A stretch of 53,883 bases of DNA from Oscillospiraceae bacterium (GTDB taxonomy: Bacteria > Bacillota > Clostridia > Oscillospirales > Ruminococcaceae), in the NCBI GenBank assembly GCA_003531585.1, contig DQFX01000049.1, positions 1 through 53,883 of the forward strand, given 5' to 3'. The notes beneath the pieces were generated by a model. It saw only the letters and a program-made list of their open reading frames with translations, was not told the origin of the DNA and searched no databases. Of the stretch, positions 50,559 to 53,883 are shown piece after piece. Numbering within the stretch: position 1 is the first letter of the stretch; each line of letters begins with the position of its first letter. Made by a program: the position numbers and the translations under genes.

Positions 50559-51155
50559 TTGGGAAAACAACTTATAATTACCGTTGGCCGCGAGTTCGGA
50601 AGCGGCGGACACATCATAGCCGTTAAGCTTGCCGAGCATTTCGGGATCCAGCTTCTTGACAGCAACATTCTTGCTGAAGTAGCAAAGAAGAGCAATGCAA
50701 GCGAAGAGTACCTTAAAAAGTACGACGAGAGCGCCCGCAACCTGTTCTTTTCACGCACTGTGAACGGCTTCAGCAACTCCCCCGAGGAGATCATCGCTCA
50801 GATGCAGTTTGATTACATCAAGCAGAAGTCGGACTCCGGCGAGAGCTTTGTTGTTATCGGAAGATGCGCGGATTACATACTCCGCGAGAATCCAGCGTTG
50901 GTACGCGTGTTCGTTCTCGGCGATACCGAGGCAAAGATAAAGCGCACCGCAGAGCGCGAGGGAATTTCGGAGGATAAGGCGAAAATCCGCATGGAGCAGG
51001 CTGACAAGCGCCGCAAATACTTCCACAACACCCACAGCGAAAACAAGTGGGGCGATTCCCGCAGCTATGATATTACGGTGAATTCCTCCAAACTCGGACT
51101 TGACAGCACCGCAGAGCTGCTTATAAAGTATATCGAGCTGAGGAACGCAGAATAA
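50559..51155 (+). CDS. cytidylate-kinase-like protein
   Basis: A 198-residue protein of the cytidylate kinase-like family, with P-loop variant GREFGSGGH (10-18) and later KRTAEREGISEDKAKIRMEQADKRRKYFH, typical of the lid region. These proteins differ from Cmk and have no settled function. They are often found beside transporters, as here (75 nt after the SLC13-like gene and likely co-transcribed). TTG start, about 10 nt after AAGGAGG. Confidence 0.88.
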   Translation: MGKQLIITVGREFGSGGHIIAVKLAEHFGIQLLDSNILAEVAKKSNASEEYLKKYDESARNLFFSRTVNGFSNSPEEIIAQMQFDYIKQKSDSGESFVVIGRCADYILRENPALVRVFVLGDTEAKIKRTAEREGISEDKAKIRMEQADKRRKYFHNTHSENKWGDSRSYDITVNSSKLGLDSTAELLIKYIELRNAE

Positions 51156-51192
51156 AAGCCGGAGCATTACATTGACTTACGGAGGGCTGCTA

Positions 51193-51586
51193 ATGCTTGA
51201 GAACATACACCATTCCGCGAACCGCTTTCATTGAGGGATAGCGTGAGCTGCCGCCGATTTCAGGTGTGCAGCCGTTGCAAAGCGACCTTTCTTGCGTTCG
51301 ACGCGGGCGAGGGAGTGAGCGCCGTGGAGTATTCCGGAGACACGCTGTACACGGTGCTTGACGGCGTGTGCAGGGTTGGGGATATCGAGCTTACCTCGGG
51401 CAGAGCACTGTTTTTCCGGCGGGAGAGCTTCATTCCGTGACCTGTACGGAGTAGTTCCGGATAATGCAGACAACAGCCGGAAAAGTAGAAACAACAATGA
51501 AGTTAATAGATCACGTTCCGCATAAGGAAGCAATTTCGCTCAAGAATCAGAGCGCCGCGAGATTCCAAACGCTCCTGTGCTTGTAA
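51193..51586 (+). pseudogene. decayed cupin-domain gene
   Basis: A GGAGGG SD and ATG (51193) start a 14-residue frame that ends at TGA. A cupin-like stretch (FLAFDAGEGVSAVEYSGDTL ... VLDGVCRVGDIEL ... SGRALFF) continues in another frame (51231-51440) and stops. A third frame (51497-51586) encodes VPHKEAISLKNQ ... FQTLLCL, which resembles a cupin C-terminus. Together they cover a small single-domain cupin broken by at least two frame changes. Confidence 0.5.
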
Positions 51587-51598
51587 AGCAGTAAAAAC

Positions 51599-51631
51599 AA
51601 AGTGTGCAGATTTATGACTGCACACTTTTTT
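51599..51631 (+). terminator. intrinsic terminator
   Basis: AGTGTGCAG (51601-51609) pairs perfectly with CTGCACACT (51618-51626) around an 8-nt loop, followed by T6. It ends the plus-strand transcript of the transporter, kinase-like and cupin remnant. Confidence 0.9.
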
Positions 51632-51644
51632 CGTTCAGAATAAA

Positions 51645-51673
51645 CAAAAAAATCCCCCGTTTTAAACGGGGGA
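51645..51673 (-). terminator. terminator of the small Xre gene
   Basis: TCCCCCGTT and ACGGGGGA-type arms (51653-51673) with a TTAA loop. Read on the minus strand the stem is followed by a T tract (51652-51645). Confidence 0.88.
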
Positions 51674-51684
51674 GATAACAAAAA

Positions 51685-51933
51685 TTACTTTGTAAGGGAC
51701 GCGAGCAGCTCGTTTACCGGGATATCGAGATACTTAGAAATGGTGATGAGCTCGATATCGGTGATGAAGCGCTGACCGGATTCCATACGCTGTACAGCAT
51801 TCTTGTCAACTACTAGACCCAGCTCTGCAAGGTCGTCAGCGACTTGGCGCTGGGAAATTCCGCGTGCCTTGCGAATTTCGCGCATTTTGATTCCTAAGAG
51901 ATTCTTACGTCCGTTTGCCTGGTTTTTAAACAT
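51685..51933 (-). CDS. small Xre-family DNA-binding protein
   Basis: An 82-residue helix-turn-helix protein (about 17-80; REIRKARGISQRQVADDLAEL, then QRMESGQRFITDIELI). It consists of little more than the DNA-binding domain, so it would act as a dimeric repressor or with a partner. Start at ATG 51933 (AGGAGG, 9 nt upstream) rather than 51981. It has its own promoter and terminator. The target is unknown; the AT-rich 550-bp region upstream may be where it acts. Confidence 0.85.
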   Translation of the reverse strand: MFKNQANGRKNLLGIKMREIRKARGISQRQVADDLAELGLVVDKNAVQRMESGQRFITDIELITISKYLDIPVNELLASLTK

Positions 51934-51969
51934 TTTGGGATCCTCCTGTACGTGGTTAATTGCATGGTT

Positions 51970-51998
51970 ATTATAGCTCATTTACAAAAAAAAATCAA
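51970..51998 (-). promoter_or_regulatory. promoter of the small Xre gene
   Basis: On the minus strand: TTGATT (51998-51993), 17-bp spacer containing a T tract, TATAAT (51975-51970). Confidence 0.75.
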
Positions 51999-52435
51999 TC
52001 CCTTTGAAATAATAAAAATAAAATCCGGCGTTTTGATTTAATATACCATTACTCCGTAAAATTATGCGAAATCGGCGTGTTTTTTTGATTGCAAAACTCA
52101 TGTTTTTCATGACATCAATTGTTGTGCAACGAGCTTTGCTTATTAGTATCGTTTTGTGTCAAAACGAAAAAATGCGTCAAAAACAGTTCAGTTTAGGCAA
52201 TCTTACACGTTGAGAAATATTAGGTTTTTAAGAAAACGATGATCTGATTCGTTTGATATGCATATTATTAACGGTATCTTAACGCCGAGTACCAAATAGC
52301 AATATTAATTAATCGCAACAACTGTAAAACAATCAAAAGAGTATGGCATATATACGAAAAAGATATAGCATAAACGCTAAAAGTATGAATCAGTTCCTAT
52401 AATCATAAGAAATATGTCACGGATTAAAACTGGTA
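51999..52435. other. AT-rich intergenic region without genes
   Basis: About 440 bp, strikingly richer in A and T than the flanking genes, with no open frame that has a ribosome binding site and no clear RNA hairpin. It separates the divergent Xre and acetyltransferase promoters. I see nothing more specific in it. Confidence 0.6.
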
Positions 52436-52464
52436 TTGAAACAGACCACCATAAGTGCTATAAT
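52436..52464 (+). promoter_or_regulatory. promoter of the ElaA-like gene
   Basis: TTGAAA (52436-52441), 17-bp spacer, TATAAT (52459-52464). The transcript would begin only about 15 nt before the start codon, just including the TGGAGG SD (52472-52477). Confidence 0.85.
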
Positions 52465-52485
52465 TGAATAGTGGAGGATTATAAC

Positions 52486-52938
52486 ATGGAAAAGAAACTG
52501 AAAAAATATAATGAGTTAACGGCGGACGAACTGTATGACATCATGAAACTGCGTGTGGACGTATTCGTCGTCGAGCAGAACTGCACCTATCACGAACTAG
52601 ACGGTCTGGACAAAATAGCGTATCACCTCTGGCTGGAGGACTCTGACGGCATAGCCGCTTATCTGAGGATACTGCCGCCGGGAGCGGCGTTTGGGGATCC
52701 GGCGCTCGGAAGGGTCATTTCGGCGAGAAGGCGCTGCGGAGTTGGCTCCGTGCTGCTGAACGAAGGAATAGAAGCTGTCCGGGAGTTGTACGGAGCGCTC
52801 CCTATAACTATAGAGGCGCAGGTTTACGCAAAGCAGTTTTACGAGAAAGCTGGGTTCGTGCAGGTTTCCGATCCGTTCGACGAGGATGGTATCCCTCATA
52901 TCAGAATGCAGCGAAAGCCGAAAAGCATTCATAGGTAA
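52486..52938 (+). CDS. ElaA-like GNAT acetyltransferase
   Basis: A 150-residue N-acetyltransferase of the ElaA type: LYDIMKLRVDVFVVEQNCTYHELDG near the N-terminus, acetyl-CoA loop LGRVISARRRCGVGSVLLNEG, and FYEKAGFVQVSDPFDEDGIPH near the end. Substrate unknown. The ATG at 52486 is chosen over GTG 52471 because TGGAGG lies 8 nt before it. It is monocistronic, between its promoter and a terminator. Confidence 0.9.
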   Translation: MEKKLKKYNELTADELYDIMKLRVDVFVVEQNCTYHELDGLDKIAYHLWLEDSDGIAAYLRILPPGAAFGDPALGRVISARRRCGVGSVLLNEGIEAVRELYGALPITIEAQVYAKQFYEKAGFVQVSDPFDEDGIPHIRMQRKPKSIHR

Positions 52939-52945
52939 AAAATAT

Positions 52946-52970
52946 GGGCTGTCGCGATGACAGCCCTTGA
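52946..52970. terminator. bidirectional terminator
   Basis: GGGCTGTC (52946-52953) and GACAGCCC (52959-52966) form a perfect 8-bp stem around GCGAT. T-rich sequence follows on the plus strand and an A tract on the other side serves the converging LysR gene. Confidence 0.85.
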
Positions 52971-52972
52971 TT

Positions 52973-53857
52973 TTATTTGTTCCATGCCCGTCCAAGCACA
53001 AAGATGCGGAATCTCTGAGCGGCGGGCGGAAGGAATACTGAATCGTCCTGCACCATGAAGAAATCCCGTCTGTATGGCGGGGAGGATATATTCAGCAGCG
53101 ACACGTCCAGCTTCTGGAGCATATCCATGTACGGCACGACCGCGGCGCCGAATCCCGCGGCGACCAGTCCGGCGATTACCTCGTCCTCCTCGGTCTCAAT
53201 GTAGGAGCACGGAACTCCGCCGACCTGCTCGTACATTCTGTCGATGATCTTCCGCAGACCGGAGCCTTCCGCGAAGAATACCGCAGGATATTCCAGGGTA
53301 TCAGCGAGATCAACGCTTTTTCGGTCTGCAAGCGGGTGGTTTTTCGGAACTATCATTACAAGCTCCTGCGACATTACCGGCAACGCAGCCAGTCCCAGTG
53401 ATGGGTCAGGCTCCGAGCAGAACACAAGGTCGAATTTCCGCTGAAGTAAACCGTCGATGAGCCCGCCTGACAGCCCGGAATGAAAGCTGAACTGTATCCC
53501 GCAGTCGGGGTCGGCGGCGAGGAAATCCGCGGTGAGCTTCGGAATATACTCAACGCCGAGCGTCCGCAGAAAGCCAAGGCGCACGATCCCCTCGCCCTTC
53601 GCGGAGCGCTGGAGCGAATCTATCCCGACGTCGAGCGCGTCGAGGGAGCGCTGCGCGCATTCAAGGAACTCCTCCCCGAACCTGGTTAACGTGGTGTTGC
53701 GGCCGGAGCGTTCAAACAGCGGCACTCCAAGTTCGGATTCTAGCTGATTTATCGCGTGGCTGAGGCTCGGCTGGGAAATGCAGAGCTGCTCCGCAGCGCG
53801 TGTGTAGTGCCGTACTTCGGCAAGCTTTACAAAGTATCTGAGATGATCTAAATTCAT
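52973..53857 (-). CDS. LysR-family transcriptional regulator
   Basis: A 294-residue LysR regulator with an N-terminal winged helix-turn-helix (1-60; NLDHLRYFVKLAEVRHYTRAAEQL, then SQPSLSHAINQLE) and a substrate-binding effector domain (90-290; FDLVFCSEPDP, SQELVMIVPKNHPL, EDEVIAGLVAAGFG). It is closest in style to the CynR/CbbR-like branch. The start has AAGGA upstream near the window end. Its usual divergent target would lie beyond the window, so no function can be assigned. Confidence 0.92.
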   Translation of the reverse strand: MNLDHLRYFVKLAEVRHYTRAAEQLCISQPSLSHAINQLESELGVPLFERSGRNTTLTRFGEEFLECAQRSLDALDVGIDSLQRSAKGEGIVRLGFLRTLGVEYIPKLTADFLAADPDCGIQFSFHSGLSGGLIDGLLQRKFDLVFCSEPDPSLGLAALPVMSQELVMIVPKNHPLADRKSVDLADTLEYPAVFFAEGSGLRKIIDRMYEQVGGVPCSYIETEEDEVIAGLVAAGFGAAVVPYMDMLQKLDVSLLNISSPPYRRDFFMVQDDSVFLPPAAQRFRIFVLGRAWNK

Positions 53858-53883
53858 ATCAATCCTTGTATGATATAGTTAAG

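Overview
The window looks like the chromosome of a Gram-positive Clostridium-class bacterium (Bacillota), probably from the Oscillospirales/Ruminococcaceae. The reasons are near-universal Shine-Dalgarno (SD) sites, a DnaD/DnaC primosome pair, Xre/ImmA regulation, consensus sigma-A promoters with 17-bp spacers, and intrinsic terminators. The genus is an inference. I see no tRNA, rRNA, CRISPR array, integrase or transposase.

Layout. 1-8,402 is housekeeping: dnaD-dnaC, two adjacent phosphofructokinase paralogues with different phosphoryl-donor signatures, a minus-strand three-gene regulatory module (sigma-region-4-like protein, Xre repressor, ImmA-type protease), and gdhA. 8,403-9,542 holds a minus-strand LytTR-type regulator and a divergent control region. 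9,543-48,618 is one long plus-strand array of about 28 genes. It runs from a consensus promoter (9451-9479) to a strong terminator (48628-48661) and encodes a phage-tail-like contractile injection system (CIS). 48,780-53,883 returns to accessory housekeeping: an SLC13/NhaD-family transporter with a structured leader, a cytidylate-kinase-like protein, a decayed cupin, a small Xre protein, an ElaA-like acetyltransferase and a LysR regulator.

How the CIS genes fit together. Recognisable parts are an AAA+ ATPase (Afp15-like), sheath, two tube proteins, a tail assembly chaperone, a LysM tube/baseplate adaptor (Afp7-like), a VgrG split into hub and spike genes, a gp25 wedge, two baseplate-J proteins, a tail protein I, a Pvc16-type (DUF4255) cap, a PAAR-like tip and a DUF4157 candidate cargo. 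YbjN-like putative chaperones lie at both ends. Interleaved with these are proteins unusual for such a system: a membrane MORN-repeat protein, a receptor with an apparently dead class III cyclase domain, a secreted TolC-like coiled-coil protein, and a sensory cassette (double-sensor membrane protein, GNAT, substrate-binding lipoprotein, sensor-MFS fusion). This suggests, as inference, a CIS that is membrane-anchored or gated by external ligands.

Most notable is a textbook -1 programmed ribosomal frameshift signal at 16392-16436. It would fuse the CIS tail chaperone to a DUF6760-like segment that has no start codon of its own, as in the G/GT tail chaperones of phages. Also notable is an 11.7-copy, 99-bp in-frame repeat array inside a 1,308-residue CIS protein.
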